A stretch of DNA of 54,462 nt from Spirochaetota bacterium (GCA_023401595.1 JAEXDQ010000018.1:1-54462), one strand, 5' to 3'; shown: positions 25,130 to 34,181, numbered from the stretch's first letter. Notes: a model not told the origin generated them from the sequence alone. Numbers and translations: made by a program.

Positions 25130-26581
25130 TCAGGCACGAAGAATCGGATTCTTCGCCGCGGTCACCTCATCGATGCGCCGCACCGCGGTATGGCAGGGTG
25201 AACACTTGATCTTCTCAGGCTCGGTGGCGGCGATACGGACCAGCTCGATCAACGTATCGGCCAAGGCGTCAAGCGTTTCGGGAGACTCGCTTTCCGTCGG
25301 CTCGAACATCAAAGCCTCGTGGACGATCAACGGGAAATACATCGTTGGAGGATGATATCCGCAATCGAGCAGAGCCTTGGCGATATCCAGCGCCGATACT
25401 CCGGTCCGCTCCTTCAACTTCTCAAGCGACACGACGAACTCATGCTTGCAACGGTCGCCGTAGGGCACCTTGAACGTCCCCTTCAGCCGGGAAAGCAGAT
25501 AGTTGGCGTTCAGCACCGCATGGGCGGCCGCCGCCCGGATACCTTCCGCACCCATGCGAAGGATGTAGGTATAAGCCTTGACCAGCACCAGGAAATTGCC
25601 CCAGAAACCGCTGACCTTGCCGATAGACAAGTCGCTACCCCAGTCGAACACGTACCCGCTGTCAACCAATTTGATATCGGGTCGCGGCAAGTACGGAACA
25701 AGAGCATGATTCACAAGTACAGGACCAGCTCCGGGACCGCCCCCTCCATGAGGCGTGCCAAACGTCTTGTGGAGGTTCAGATGAACCACGTCGAACCCCA
25801 TGTCGCCGGGGGTACACATGCCCATCACCGCATTGAGGTTGGCGCCGTCGTAATAGAGCAGACCGCCCGCGGCATGGACCAGGTCGGCGATTTCAAGAAT
25901 ATCCTTCTCGAACAGACCAAGGGTATTCGGATTGGTCAGCATGATACCGGCGACGGTATCGTCGAGCTGGGCCTTCAAAGCATCGATATCGACAAGACCA
26001 CGGACGTCGGCGGGGATCGTCGTCACGGTGAAACCATTCATCGCCGCCGAGGCGGGGTTCGTACCATGGGCTGACTCAGGAACCAGTATCCGTTGCCGGC
26101 CTTTTTCCCCACGATGCTCGAACCAGGCGCGAATCAGCTTCAGACCGGTATACTCCCCATGGGCGCCGGCGCAAGGCTGCAACGTCCCCCAGGACATACC
26201 GGTAATGGCGCTCAGGTCCTCCAGCAAATTGTACATCAGCGACAGACATCCCTGAATCGTCGAAACATCCTGCAACGGATGAATCGAAGTAAAGTCCTCC
26301 AACGAGGCGAGCTGCTCGCTGACTCGTGGATTGTATTTCATCGTGCATGAACCAAGCGGATAGCAACCGTAATCCACCCCGAACGTCATGGTCGACAGCC
26401 GTGTGAAATGGCGCACCACCTCCAGCTCGGAAACTTCCGGCAGACGGGGTTTGCTGGAACGGAGCAACGGCTCAGGCAGGTTCGGCAGGACCGTATCAAA
26501 ACCACGAGGCAGATCAAGCTGGGGAAACTGATACCCACCACGGCCAGGACGGGAAAGCTCCAGTAACAATGGTTCTCTCAT
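25130..26581 (-). CDS. gcvPB: Glycine dehydrogenase (decarboxylating) subunit 2
   Basis: A 483-residue P-protein subunit of the glycine cleavage system. 'YPLGSCTMKYNPR' near residue 80, 'HGTNPASAAM' and the PLP lysine in 'HLNLHKTFGTPHGGGGPG' (about residue 270) are diagnostic. With subunit 1 it decarboxylates glycine and passes the aminomethyl group to the lipoyl arm of GcvH. The ATG at 26581 overlaps the gcvPA stop (ATGA), so the two subunits are coupled. Split P-protein is normal for many anaerobes. Confidence 0.97.
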   Translation of the reverse strand: MREPLLLELSRPGRGGYQFPQLDLPRGFDTVLPNLPEPLLRSSKPRLPEVSELEVVRHFTRLSTMTFGVDYGCYPLGSCTMKYNPRVSEQLASLEDFTSIHPLQDVSTIQGCLSLMYNLLEDLSAITGMSWGTLQPCAGAHGEYTGLKLIRAWFEHRGEKGRQRILVPESAHGTNPASAAMNGFTVTTIPADVRGLVDIDALKAQLDDTVAGIMLTNPNTLGLFEKDILEIADLVHAAGGLLYYDGANLNAVMGMCTPGDMGFDVVHLNLHKTFGTPHGGGGPGAGPVLVNHALVPYLPRPDIKLVDSGYVFDWGSDLSIGKVSGFWGNFLVLVKAYTYILRMGAEGIRAAAAHAVLNANYLLSRLKGTFKVPYGDRCKHEFVVSLEKLKERTGVSALDIAKALLDCGYHPPTMYFPLIVHEALMFEPTESESPETLDALADTLIELVRIAATEPEKIKCSPCHTAVRRIDEVTAAKNPILRA

Positions 26582-27930
26582 TTCAGCACCCTCCTCGCGG
26601 CGGCCAGATACAGCTCCAATTCTTCACGGGTCCGTTTTTCGGTCACCGCGACCAATAGCATCAGCTCATCTTCGTCCTTACGTGTCAACGCGGAAAGACG
26701 GACACCTGCGAAGATGCCCTCGTTGCGCAGCTCCTGGATGAACTTACGCATCTTCTTCGCATCGTTGAAGATCAACGGAAACTCACACCAGAACGGAGCG
26801 TCCCAGACAAGACGCACCCCTGGCAGTTGAGCCAGGTGGTATGCGAGATAATGAGCCTTGACATAGCTCTGGCGGGCCGCTTCCACGATACCGGCCCAGC
26901 CCAACGTAGAGACATGGACAGTCGTCATCAGCGCCGCAAGCGCCTGATTGGAGCAGATGTTGCTGGTCGCCCGTTCCCGTTTGATATGTTGTTCACGGGC
27001 TTGCAGAGTCAGGACGAACGCCCGCTCCCCCTCGGAATCGACGGTTTGCCCGACGATCCTACCCGGTATCTTACGCATCAAATCCTTTCGGACCGCCATA
27101 TATCCGCAGGAAGGCCCGCCGAACGCGCAGGGAATCCCCAACGGCTGGGTGTCGCCCACCGCGATGTCGGCGCCCCACTCCCCCGGCGTCTTCTGCATTC
27201 CCAACGACAACGGATCGCAGCTGATCGCAAGCAGTCCGCCATGCTCATGCACTACATCGGCTACCGAGGTATAGTCCTCTACGAACCCGTACCGGTTTGG
27301 ACTTTGTACAAGCAATCCACCAACCTGGGGCCCCAGGACCTCCTTCAACGAAGAAAAATCGCATACGCCATTTTTCTCCGGGAGCAACACGATTTTGCGG
27401 TCCGTCCCTTTCGCCCAAGTCTCCAGCACCTGCAAGGCGAATGGATGGATGGTCGAGGATACAAGGATCTCATTGCTCTTGCGCTTGTTCGAAACCATCA
27501 GCGCGGCGGCCTCCGCCGCGGCCGTGGCGCCATCATACAGGGAGGCGTTGGAGACGTCCATGTCAGTAAGCTCGCAGATGATCGTCTGGAACTCAAAGAT
27601 AGCCTCGAGCAGACCTTGGGAAATCTCCGCCTGATATGGCGTATAGGCCGTAACGAACGCAGGGAGCGATGTCAGGGCCTTCACCGTCGAAGGAATGATA
27701 TGGTCATAGCTTCCACAGCCGAGGAACGGAATTCCCTTGACATTCCGCGCGGCCATGGCGGTAATCTGACGGAGGACTTCATCCTCGCTTCTTGATTTCG
27801 CAATCGGAATCGATTCGCTGAGCAGGACCTCAGGAGAGACGTCATCGAACAATTCTTCCAGAGACGAAATGCCGATGGCCTTGAACATACGTTGGCGATC
27901 TTCGTTCGTGTGGGGGATATAGGAATACAC
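26578..27930 (-). CDS. gcvPA: Glycine dehydrogenase (decarboxylating) subunit 1
   Basis: A 450-residue partner of gcvPB. 'YIPHTNEDRQRMFKAIGI', 'PFLGCGSYDHIIPSTVKAL', 'FVTAYTPYQAEISQGLLEAIFEFQTII' and 'GGPSCGYMAVRKDLMRKIPGRIVG' are typical. The start codon is GTG at 27930 with an AGGAGG site five to six bases away. A 486-bp space separates it from gcvH upstream, so it may have its own promoter. Confidence 0.96.
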   Translation of the reverse strand: MYSYIPHTNEDRQRMFKAIGISSLEELFDDVSPEVLLSESIPIAKSRSEDEVLRQITAMAARNVKGIPFLGCGSYDHIIPSTVKALTSLPAFVTAYTPYQAEISQGLLEAIFEFQTIICELTDMDVSNASLYDGATAAAEAAALMVSNKRKSNEILVSSTIHPFALQVLETWAKGTDRKIVLLPEKNGVCDFSSLKEVLGPQVGGLLVQSPNRYGFVEDYTSVADVVHEHGGLLAISCDPLSLGMQKTPGEWGADIAVGDTQPLGIPCAFGGPSCGYMAVRKDLMRKIPGRIVGQTVDSEGERAFVLTLQAREQHIKRERATSNICSNQALAALMTTVHVSTLGWAGIVEAARQSYVKAHYLAYHLAQLPGVRLVWDAPFWCEFPLIFNDAKKMRKFIQELRNEGIFAGVRLSALTRKDEDELMLLVAVTEKRTREELELYLAAARRVLK

Positions 27931-28416
27931 GCAAGCCTCCTAAACAATAACGCACCCGCGCTCCCGGCATAGGAACACCTCGGCCGGGGAACGCCAGGAG
28001 GGAAGAGGAAAAACCTTCTCCACAGCCATTGGTTTCAGTGTAGCCCAGATGCCAATGCGTAGCAATGAGAAAAATCAACTTTCCCATATCAGGGGGATGA
28101 TGATGTATGATGACGGAAACCCTCATGACTGCGCCGGACATATAGCGGACGCAACTTAATGATGGCGCAGCGAAGCCCATGGGCGCGAAGCCCTTGCCGC
28201 GGCGTTCAAGCTCATCGTGCCGCAACCGCACGCCTTGACGACAGGCAAGACGAGCGTGTGAAAAACGGACTACGCTCCAGTCAGGCACAAACGAAAGGAC
28301 CGCCGGCCAGAGGTACCGGACGCCCTCCGCTCCGGCAGGGGCCGGAACATGAGGACGGGCCGCGGCGACAGTCCTTCATCACCGATATCACAAGAAGAGA
28401 CTGGAAAAGCTACCGG
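27931..28416. other. 486-bp intergenic stretch between gcvH and gcvPA
   Basis: No gene is convincing. I looked for a glycine riboswitch on the minus strand (its CCGAAGG and CTCTCAGG-type cores) and did not find one. The stretch contains several G/C-rich self-complementary pieces, for example GCCCATGGGC at 28176, and shares two short words with the region 32400-32460. Confidence 0.45.
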
Positions 28417-28800
28417 TCACAGAGTCTTGAGGTACTCCTCGTACGCACCGGCGTCCAACAGAGCATCGACATCCGCCTGGGAAATTTCCGACAGTACATA
28501 CAGATAGTTCGCATAGCAATCGGCGTTGACCAGTTCCGGCGAACCGTCCAGTTCTTCATTCACCTCCGCCACAGTGCCTGCCGCAGGATTGTAGATCGCG
28601 GAAGCGGCCTTGACGGATTCTATGTTGGCGATCTCCTCATTGGCGTCGTACCGCTCGCCCACCGGCGGCAGTTCGACATAGACGATTTCCCCCAAAGCGT
28701 CCTGCGCATGGTCGGTGATGCCGACATAGGCCTTGTCTCCGTCGATCCTGATCCATTCATGATCCTTTGAATAACGCAAATCAGCGGGAATCTTGCTCAT
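28417..28800 (-). CDS. gcvH: Glycine cleavage system H protein
   Basis: A 127-residue lipoyl carrier. The lipoylated lysine is K64 in 'NIESVKAASAIYNPAAG', and the N-terminus 'LRYSKDHEWIRIDGDKAYVGITDHAQDALGEIVYVELP' is standard. It shuttles the aminomethyl group between P- and T-proteins. ATG 28800 has a GGAGG site five bases upstream; a start four codons earlier does not. Confidence 0.97.
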   Translation of the reverse strand: MSKIPADLRYSKDHEWIRIDGDKAYVGITDHAQDALGEIVYVELPPVGERYDANEEIANIESVKAASAIYNPAAGTVAEVNEELDGSPELVNADCYANYLYVLSEISQADVDALLDAGAYEEYLKTL

Positions 28801-28872
28801 CAGTACCTCCATAAGACGCCGACCGCAGAGCTTTCGCGGAACCTGCGGGCGACTATTGCCATGCTACCATCA

Positions 28873-30396
28873 CTATCTATCGCTGTCGAGAGGAAAATAT
28901 TCCTGCAAGAACGGCAGATCCAACTCAGGATAGAGCAGGAACCTGTCCAGCAGGCTCTTTACCCGATCGGTCGCCTCAGCGACGACGGCCTTGTCAGTCA
29001 CATGCTTGGCTTTGCTCAGCTGTCCAGCCTTCTCCCCCTTGGTGATCTTGGCGGGACGTGTATTCCGCAACACCAAAGCGATAATAGAGGCGATCTCCTT
29101 CATTTCAGGTTCGCCCATACCGAGCGTCGTCACCGCAGGGGTGCCGATGCGAAGTCCGCTTGTATACCACGGTCCGTTCGGATCGAACGGAAGGGCGTTG
29201 CGGTTGAGCGTGACACCGCACTCGCGAAGGGCGGCTTCCGCCTGCCGGCCATTCAGACCAAAGCCGCGGACATCCAACAGCATCAGATGATTGTCGGTAC
29301 CGCCGGTGGCAACGGGAATTCCCGCTTCAATGCAAGCGGCGGCGAGCGCTCTGGCGTTCCGGACGATCCTGGTGGCGTAATCATGGTAAGAAGGAGAACA
29401 GGCTTCCGTCAATGCGACGGCTTTGGCGGCCATGACATGAGGAAGCGGACCTCCGATCACCAACGGGCAGCCTTTGTCCACGGAATCGGCGAACTCAGCT
29501 TTACAAAGGATCATGCCGCCGCGAGGACCGCGGAGAGTCTTGTGCGTCGTGGTGGTCACGACGTCGGCCCAAGCCACCGGGTCGTAGTCTCCGGTCAGCA
29601 CCTTGCCCGCCACCAAGCCGGCGAAGTGGGCCATGTCAACCATGAACACAGCGCCGACCTTATGGGCGATATCGGCCATACGATGGAAATCGACCAATCG
29701 GGGATATGCGCTATAGCCGGCGAGCAGGATCAACGGCTTGACTTCCTCGGCCTGCTTCTCGATCGCAGCATAGTCGAGCAAGCCAGTCTCCTTGTCTACG
29801 GTATAACTGTAGGCATCGAACATCTGCGCCGACACATTCTGACGGTATCCATGGGTCAGATGTCCGCCGCTATAGTAATCGAGGCCGAGGATACGCTGGT
29901 TACCCGTCCGGCGGCGAATCTCATTCCACTGTTCCCGGCTCATCTCGCTTGGATTGGTGATGCCGACCTCCTCCATGGCGGGGGTCTGGACGCGAGTATT
30001 GAGGATGGCCCAGTAAGCGCAGAGGTTGGCGTCGGCTCCGCTGTGGGGCTGCACATAAGCATGCTCGGCGCCGAACAGCTCGCAGGCCTTTTCACAGGCG
30101 TAGGCTTCAATCGCGTCTACATTGTCGCAGCCCGCGTAGAACCTGTGGAACGGAAAGCCTTCGCTGTACTTGTCCGTAAGCAGGTTCCCCATCGACAGCT
30201 GCGTGCTGAGACTGCTGAAGTTCTCGCTGGCGATCAGCTTGAGATGCGCCCGCTGGTCAGCCAGCTCCTGTACGATATGTCCGGCCACCACAGGAGCGAC
30301 TTCCGCCACCTTCTCCAATGCGGCGACATACGCGACCATTCCGACATCGGCCCTGCCTGTTGCCAAATATGCTTTCAAAGCCTCTTTGCCTGCCAT
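28873..30396 (-). CDS. glyA: Serine hydroxymethyltransferase, long form
   Basis: A 507-residue PLP enzyme interconverting serine and glycine with tetrahydrofolate. 'LKLIASENFSS', 'TDKYSEGFPFHRFYAGCDNVD', 'QPHSGADAN', 'DMAHFAGLVAG' and the PLP lysine in 'TTTTHKTLRGPRGG' (about residue 285) are intact. Most bacterial forms have about 415-430 residues; this one has an N-terminal extension and internal insertions like those of chlamydial and spirochaetal enzymes. GGAGGG site before ATG 30396. It lies 72 bp upstream of gcvH, where gcvT is often found. Confidence 0.96.
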   Translation of the reverse strand: MAGKEALKAYLATGRADVGMVAYVAALEKVAEVAPVVAGHIVQELADQRAHLKLIASENFSSLSTQLSMGNLLTDKYSEGFPFHRFYAGCDNVDAIEAYACEKACELFGAEHAYVQPHSGADANLCAYWAILNTRVQTPAMEEVGITNPSEMSREQWNEIRRRTGNQRILGLDYYSGGHLTHGYRQNVSAQMFDAYSYTVDKETGLLDYAAIEKQAEEVKPLILLAGYSAYPRLVDFHRMADIAHKVGAVFMVDMAHFAGLVAGKVLTGDYDPVAWADVVTTTTHKTLRGPRGGMILCKAEFADSVDKGCPLVIGGPLPHVMAAKAVALTEACSPSYHDYATRIVRNARALAAACIEAGIPVATGGTDNHLMLLDVRGFGLNGRQAEAALRECGVTLNRNALPFDPNGPWYTSGLRIGTPAVTTLGMGEPEMKEIASIIALVLRNTRPAKITKGEKAGQLSKAKHVTDKAVVAEATDRVKSLLDRFLLYPELDLPFLQEYFPLDSDR

Positions 30397-30432
30397 ACAC
30401 ACCCTCCTGCGCAATCATCGAACTGTGCTTCC

Positions 30433-30461
30433 ATCTTGCCTGCAATACGAATCGTTGTCAA
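30433..30461 (-). promoter_or_regulatory. Probable glyA promoter
   Basis: On the minus strand TTGACA (30461-30456) is followed after 17 bp by CAAGAT (30438-30433). The -35 is perfect, the -10 is weak. It lies directly after the terminator at 30471-30504 and about 40 bp before the glyA start. Confidence 0.5.
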
Positions 30462-30470
30462 CGAGCGCAG

Positions 30471-30504
30471 AAAGAAAAAGGGGCGTTCTGCAACAACCGC
30501 CCCT
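30471..30504 (-). terminator. Terminator after the MFS gene
   Basis: Read on the minus strand, AGGGGCG (30504-30498) pairs with CGCCCCT (30485-30479) and is followed by a T-rich run TTTTCTTT. It separates the MarR-MFS unit from glyA. Confidence 0.85.
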
Positions 30505-30549
30505 CCGCTTTGCAACAAAAAATATACACACGAGCCGTTTCAGGCTCTT

Positions 30550-31806
30550 TTAACGTTTCGTTCCGCTGGTACGCAGCCTCGCCGAACATATATACAACGG
30601 TATCGCCGCGAGCTGGGCGATGACGGAAACGGCGACCATCACCGGAATGCTCACATCGTACAGCACTCCCAACAACCAGCTCCCCAGGAACCAGAAAACG
30701 CCGAAAGAACACTCGAAGATTCCATAACCTGTGGCGCGGTTCGCTTTCGGCACCATATTCGTCACCGCGGCCTTGAGGATCGATTCCTGCGCCCCCATGC
30801 CGACGCCCCAAAGCGCGATGCCGACAAGCACCATGGGAATGGAATGGAATGAAAAGACGAAAACCGCGAAGGGAGCCGATACGACGGTTGACCAGACAAG
30901 GGCCTTGACGCCCTTTTTGTCATACATGAGCCCGAAGAACAGCGCGGCCACGGCGTCCACCAGCATCGCCCCGGCATAGAACAAGGGCAACGTCCCGCTG
31001 CTCACCAGGGAAGTCGTCTCAGCCAGACCGGAAGCGAGGTCCACATAGGTCCGGGAAACATGCATGATGACGAGGGAATAGTCTATGAAGCCGAATGCGA
31101 AGAGGCTGATTCCGGCGATGTACAGCAAAAACTCCTTCTTCATCTTGAACGGGACATACTCCTTGGGCTCCGGCTCAAAATGCTCCGGATTTGGGAATTT
31201 GTGCTTTGTCACGAGAAGCAGGATGATGGTGATCGCCCCGGGAATCGCCAGAACGGCGAAACAGGTCGAATAGACCTGGAACGTAGTGCCGTCCGTTTTG
31301 AAAAGCATCACCAGGTACAGCAGCACCGGACCGAGGAACGCGCCGATCTGGTCAAGCACCTCCTGGATGCCGAAGCTCTTGCCCGCGCCTTCCTGCGAGG
31401 CGGCGAAGGACATGATCGTATCCTTGGCCGGTTTCTTGATCGCCTTGCCCATGCGCTGTACCACGAGCAGGGCGCAGGCCCAGACCCAGCCATGCTCGCC
31501 GACGAGGGCGAGCGCGGGTACAGCCAGAACGTCCAGCACATATCCTATGATCGTCATGGGCCAATATCGTTTCAACTTGTCAGTCAGCTTGCCGAATACA
31601 TAGCGCATCGAATACCCGATCAGCTCCCCCAGGCCGGAGATGAAGCCTATCGTACCGGCCGACGCCCCCAGCAACGACAGATACGCCCCGCGAACGCTGG
31701 ATGCGCCCTCATGGGTCATGTCCGAAAACAGGCTGACGATACCGAACAGCAAGATGAACGACATCGCCTGTGAAACCTTTTTCTTCTTGTCATTTCCCAT
31801 TTTCAT
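30550..31806 (-). CDS. MFS transporter, MarR-linked
   Basis: A 418-residue membrane protein with about twelve predicted helices. The motif between helices 2 and 3 reads 'GKLTDKLKRYWPM', a variant of the major facilitator signature, and 'GKAIKKPAKDTIMSFAA' follows helix 4. The general arrangement resembles drug or metabolite exporters of the family; a substrate cannot be assigned. Its start overlaps the marR stop by 17 bp, so both come from one message, and the perfect operator at 32288 should control both. A terminator follows at 30471-30504. Confidence 0.88.
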   Translation of the reverse strand: MKMGNDKKKKVSQAMSFILLFGIVSLFSDMTHEGASSVRGAYLSLLGASAGTIGFISGLGELIGYSMRYVFGKLTDKLKRYWPMTIIGYVLDVLAVPALALVGEHGWVWACALLVVQRMGKAIKKPAKDTIMSFAASQEGAGKSFGIQEVLDQIGAFLGPVLLYLVMLFKTDGTTFQVYSTCFAVLAIPGAITIILLLVTKHKFPNPEHFEPEPKEYVPFKMKKEFLLYIAGISLFAFGFIDYSLVIMHVSRTYVDLASGLAETTSLVSSGTLPLFYAGAMLVDAVAALFFGLMYDKKGVKALVWSTVVSAPFAVFVFSFHSIPMVLVGIALWGVGMGAQESILKAAVTNMVPKANRATGYGIFECSFGVFWFLGSWLLGVLYDVSIPVMVAVSVIAQLAAIPLYICSARLRTSGTKR

Positions 31807-32266
31807 CACCACCCTTCACTCTTGCATTCATCTCGGTAAAATCCGCCTTGCTCTCGGCCTTGCATCGTTGATAGAGGAAGTCCAGAATCTGTGCGAAGTC
31901 CTGTCTGTCGGACTCCTCCAATGGTTCCAGAAGCCATTCGTAGAACAGTTCTTCGATATGGGTCTTGGAATTCTTCAACCCCTCCGCCTTTTCCGTGGCG
32001 TAGAGAAGCCGACTCCGACCGTCGGTGGAATTCATTTTCCGTACCAGGTATCCCTTCTTCTCGAGATTGGCCGTCTGCCGAGCAACCGCGCCCTTGTCGA
32101 TTCCGACGATCTTGCACACATCGGCCTGCGTAATACCGGGATTCTTGCGAATCGCATGGAGTACGTCGAACTCCGCGGTACCGATCCCGTCGGCCCTGAG
32201 CGTGCGGACGGTGAACTTGCCCACTTCCCGCGCTATCTTGGTGATTTTCCGCTTTGTGATATCCAT
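31790..32266 (-). CDS. MarR-family transcriptional regulator
   Basis: A 158-residue winged-helix regulator: 'LRADGIGTAEFDVLHAIRKNPGITQADVCKIVGIDKGAVARQTANLEKKGYLVRKMNSTDGRSRLLYATEKA' is the complete MarR DNA-binding core with the wing 'DGRSRL'. Helices at both ends would make the dimer interface. ATG 32266 is chosen because GGAGG lies five bases upstream. A perfect 15-bp inverted repeat 22 bp before the start is a very likely autoregulatory operator. MarR proteins usually repress an adjacent transporter until a small ligand binds, which fits the MFS gene downstream. Confidence 0.92.
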   Translation of the reverse strand: MDITKRKITKIAREVGKFTVRTLRADGIGTAEFDVLHAIRKNPGITQADVCKIVGIDKGAVARQTANLEKKGYLVRKMNSTDGRSRLLYATEKAEGLKNSKTHIEELFYEWLLEPLEESDRQDFAQILDFLYQRCKAESKADFTEMNARVKGGDENGK

Positions 32267-32287
32267 CATTGCCTCCCGATGGAATAA

Positions 32288-32323
32288 AGATGTAGCATCA
32301 ACCAAATAGTTGATGCTACATCT
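32288..32323 (-). promoter_or_regulatory. MarR operator: perfect 15-bp inverted repeat
   Basis: AGATGTAGCATCAAC (32288-32302) and its exact complement GTTGATGCTACATCT (32309-32323) are separated by 6 bp. A TTGACA on the minus strand (32336-32331) is a fitting -35 element, so a bound dimer would cover the promoter of marR and the MFS gene. Confidence 0.85.
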
Positions 32324-32380
32324 ATCTTTTTGTCAATGGGGTCAGCCCCATCCGGAATATACATCAAGGTCTGGTACGGC

Positions 32381-32491
32381 TTATTTCTCTTTGGTTTCGG
32401 CACCGCCGTTCAAGCTCGTGCCACAATCAGGGCAGTAGCGGTCCGTCCCGGCGCAGTCATGAACGCACCCGCTCAGGATCGATGAAACCAT
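32381..32491 (-). CDS. Possible 36-residue zinc-ribbon peptide
   Basis: The frame encodes a short peptide with 'GCVHDCAGTDRYCPDCGTSLNGG', in which two cysteine pairs and the 'YCPDCGTSL' knuckle resemble small zinc ribbons. The ATG at 32491 has only a weak GGGAA upstream, so translation is uncertain. The frame stays open further upstream without a better start. Confidence 0.3.
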   Translation of the reverse strand: MVSSILSGCVHDCAGTDRYCPDCGTSLNGGAETKEK

Positions 32492-32617
32492 AACGTTCCC
32501 GCACGATATCGTATGAGATGGGGTGTACGACACCTGGCGCCTCGCCGGATACCCAAGTACCGCCCTTTGGATGATGGCATCGAGACGACATCGGGGGCCG
32601 ACATATGAAATTCGCCC

Positions 32618-32652
32618 TTGCAATCTCTTTGAAAGCACTTTAGACTGCTTTC
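32618..32652 (+). promoter_or_regulatory. Probable promoter of the first SNF transporter
   Basis: TTGCAA (32618-32623) and TAGACT (32641-32646) are 17 bp apart. The -10 region is overlapped by an inverted repeat GAAAGCA (32631-32637)/TGCTTTC (32646-32652). The second transporter promoter at 34936 uses the same TAGACT. Confidence 0.5.
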
Positions 32653-32798
32653 TTAGTATCATATCCCACCCAAAGACTGGTTTTTCTCGATTTCTACGTA
32701 AAAGCGACGGAAACAGTGAACGCCAACCGAAAAACAGGCGGGCATACGGTACACCTTGGCGGAACAGTACCAGGAACCACACATCAGGAGTCGCTTCA

Positions 32799-34181
32799 AT
32801 GGCAGACAACAACTCACGAGAGACACTCGGCACCAGACTTGGGTTTATCCTGCTTTCAGCGGGATGCGCGATCGGACTGGGGAACGTATGGCGCTTCCCC
32901 TATATCACCGGCAAATATGGCGGAGCCGCGTTCGTCCTGATATATCTTGTATTCCTCGTCATCATCGGACTGCCGGTCATGGTGATGGAATTCTCCATAG
33001 GCAGGGCGTCAAGGCAGAACATTGGGCTCGCCCTCAAGACCCTGGAGCCGCAGGGAACCAAGTGGCATGTCTATGGGCCGATCGCCATCGCGGGAAATTA
33101 TCTGCTGATGATGTTCTACACCACGATCACGGGGTGGCTCCTCGCCTATTTCTTCGCCACGCTCTCCGGCAAGTTCGTCGGAATGGGCAATGCGCAGATC
33201 GAGGGCTACTTCACAAATCTCCAAGCCATGCCCGCCACCCAGATCATGTGGATGGCGATCGGAATCATCCTCGGTTTCGTCATTTGCGGCGGGGGTCTGC
33301 AAAAGGGCGTCGAGAAAATCACCAAGATCATGATGCTGTGCCTGCTGGCGATCATGGTGGTGCTGGCGGCCAATTCCATACTCATCCCAGGTTCTTCGGA
33401 GGGACTGAAGTTCTACCTGCTGCCAGACTTCGGCAAGATGGTGGAGAACGGCGTCGGGGAAGTGGTGTTCGCCGCGATGAGCCAGGCGTTCTTCACGCTG
33501 AGCATAGGCATGGGCGGCATGGCGATCTTCGGCTCCTACATCGGTAAGGAACAGTCGCTGACGGGAGAATCGGCGCGGGTCATCGGCCTTGACACCTTCG
33601 TGGCGATCATGAGCGGCCTGATTATCTTCCCCGCCTGTTTCGCCTATGGAGTCAATCCGGGGGCGGGCCCGGGTCTGCTGTTCGTCACGTTGCCGAACAT
33701 CTTCAACCAGATGCCCGGGGGTCGGATATGGGGAAGCCTGTTCTTCCTGTTCATGGGTTTTGCCGCCATGACCACGCTGGTCGCGGTATTCGAGAACATC
33801 ATCGCCTATTGGATCGACGCCCACGGGTGGAGCCGGCGCAAAGCCTGCCTCGTCAATTGCGTCGCGCTCATCCTGCTGTCGATCCCATGTGTACTTGGGT
33901 TCAACGTCCTCTCGGGATTCCAGCCGTTCGGCCCTGGGTCGGCGGTACTTGATCTGGAAGATTTCCTGATCAGCAGCACCATCATGCCGTTGGGCTCATT
34001 GCTGTTCGTCATCTTCTGCTCCCACAAAATAGGATGGGGCTGGAAGAACTTCATCAAGGAATCGGATGAAGGCAAGGGTCTCAAATTTCCGACGTGGATG
34101 AGGGTCTACGTGCAGTGGATACTGCCGATCATCATCGTCGTCATCTTCATCAAGGGATACTGGGACATTTTCGCGAAATAG
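32799..34181 (+). CDS. Sodium-dependent SNF-family transporter, copy 1
   Basis: A 460-residue neurotransmitter:sodium-symporter (LeuT-type) protein with about eleven or twelve membrane helices. The family signature is clear at the N-terminus: 'LLSAGCAIGLGNVWRFPYITGKYGGAAFVLIY', the unwound helix 1 that binds Na+ and substrate, with 'GTRLGFI' before it. Bacterial relatives usually take up amino acids such as leucine, tryptophan, tyrosine or methionine; the substrate is unknown here. Start at 32799, with AGGAG eight bases upstream; upstream in-frame sequence is not protein-like. Highly similar throughout to the gene at 35053. Confidence 0.93.
   Translation: MADNNSRETLGTRLGFILLSAGCAIGLGNVWRFPYITGKYGGAAFVLIYLVFLVIIGLPVMVMEFSIGRASRQNIGLALKTLEPQGTKWHVYGPIAIAGNYLLMMFYTTITGWLLAYFFATLSGKFVGMGNAQIEGYFTNLQAMPATQIMWMAIGIILGFVICGGGLQKGVEKITKIMMLCLLAIMVVLAANSILIPGSSEGLKFYLLPDFGKMVENGVGEVVFAAMSQAFFTLSIGMGGMAIFGSYIGKEQSLTGESARVIGLDTFVAIMSGLIIFPACFAYGVNPGAGPGLLFVTLPNIFNQMPGGRIWGSLFFLFMGFAAMTTLVAVFENIIAYWIDAHGWSRRKACLVNCVALILLSIPCVLGFNVLSGFQPFGPGSAVLDLEDFLISSTIMPLGSLLFVIFCSHKIGWGWKNFIKESDEGKGLKFPTWMRVYVQWILPIIIVVIFIKGYWDIFAK

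Noticed and set aside
26827..27795. Plus-strand frame of 322 codons
   Set aside because: Antisense to gcvPA; no start or family match.
27842..28288. Minus-strand frame of 148 codons between gcvH and gcvPA
   Set aside because: No ribosome binding site or domain; overlaps the gcvPA start.
27931..28416. Glycine riboswitch before gcvPA
   Set aside because: I could not find the aptamer core words on the minus strand; the gap is G/C-rich but does not fit the consensus.
28861..30852. Plus-strand frame of 663 codons
   Set aside because: Antisense to glyA; the glyA protein is complete and the opposite frame is simply open because of codon usage.
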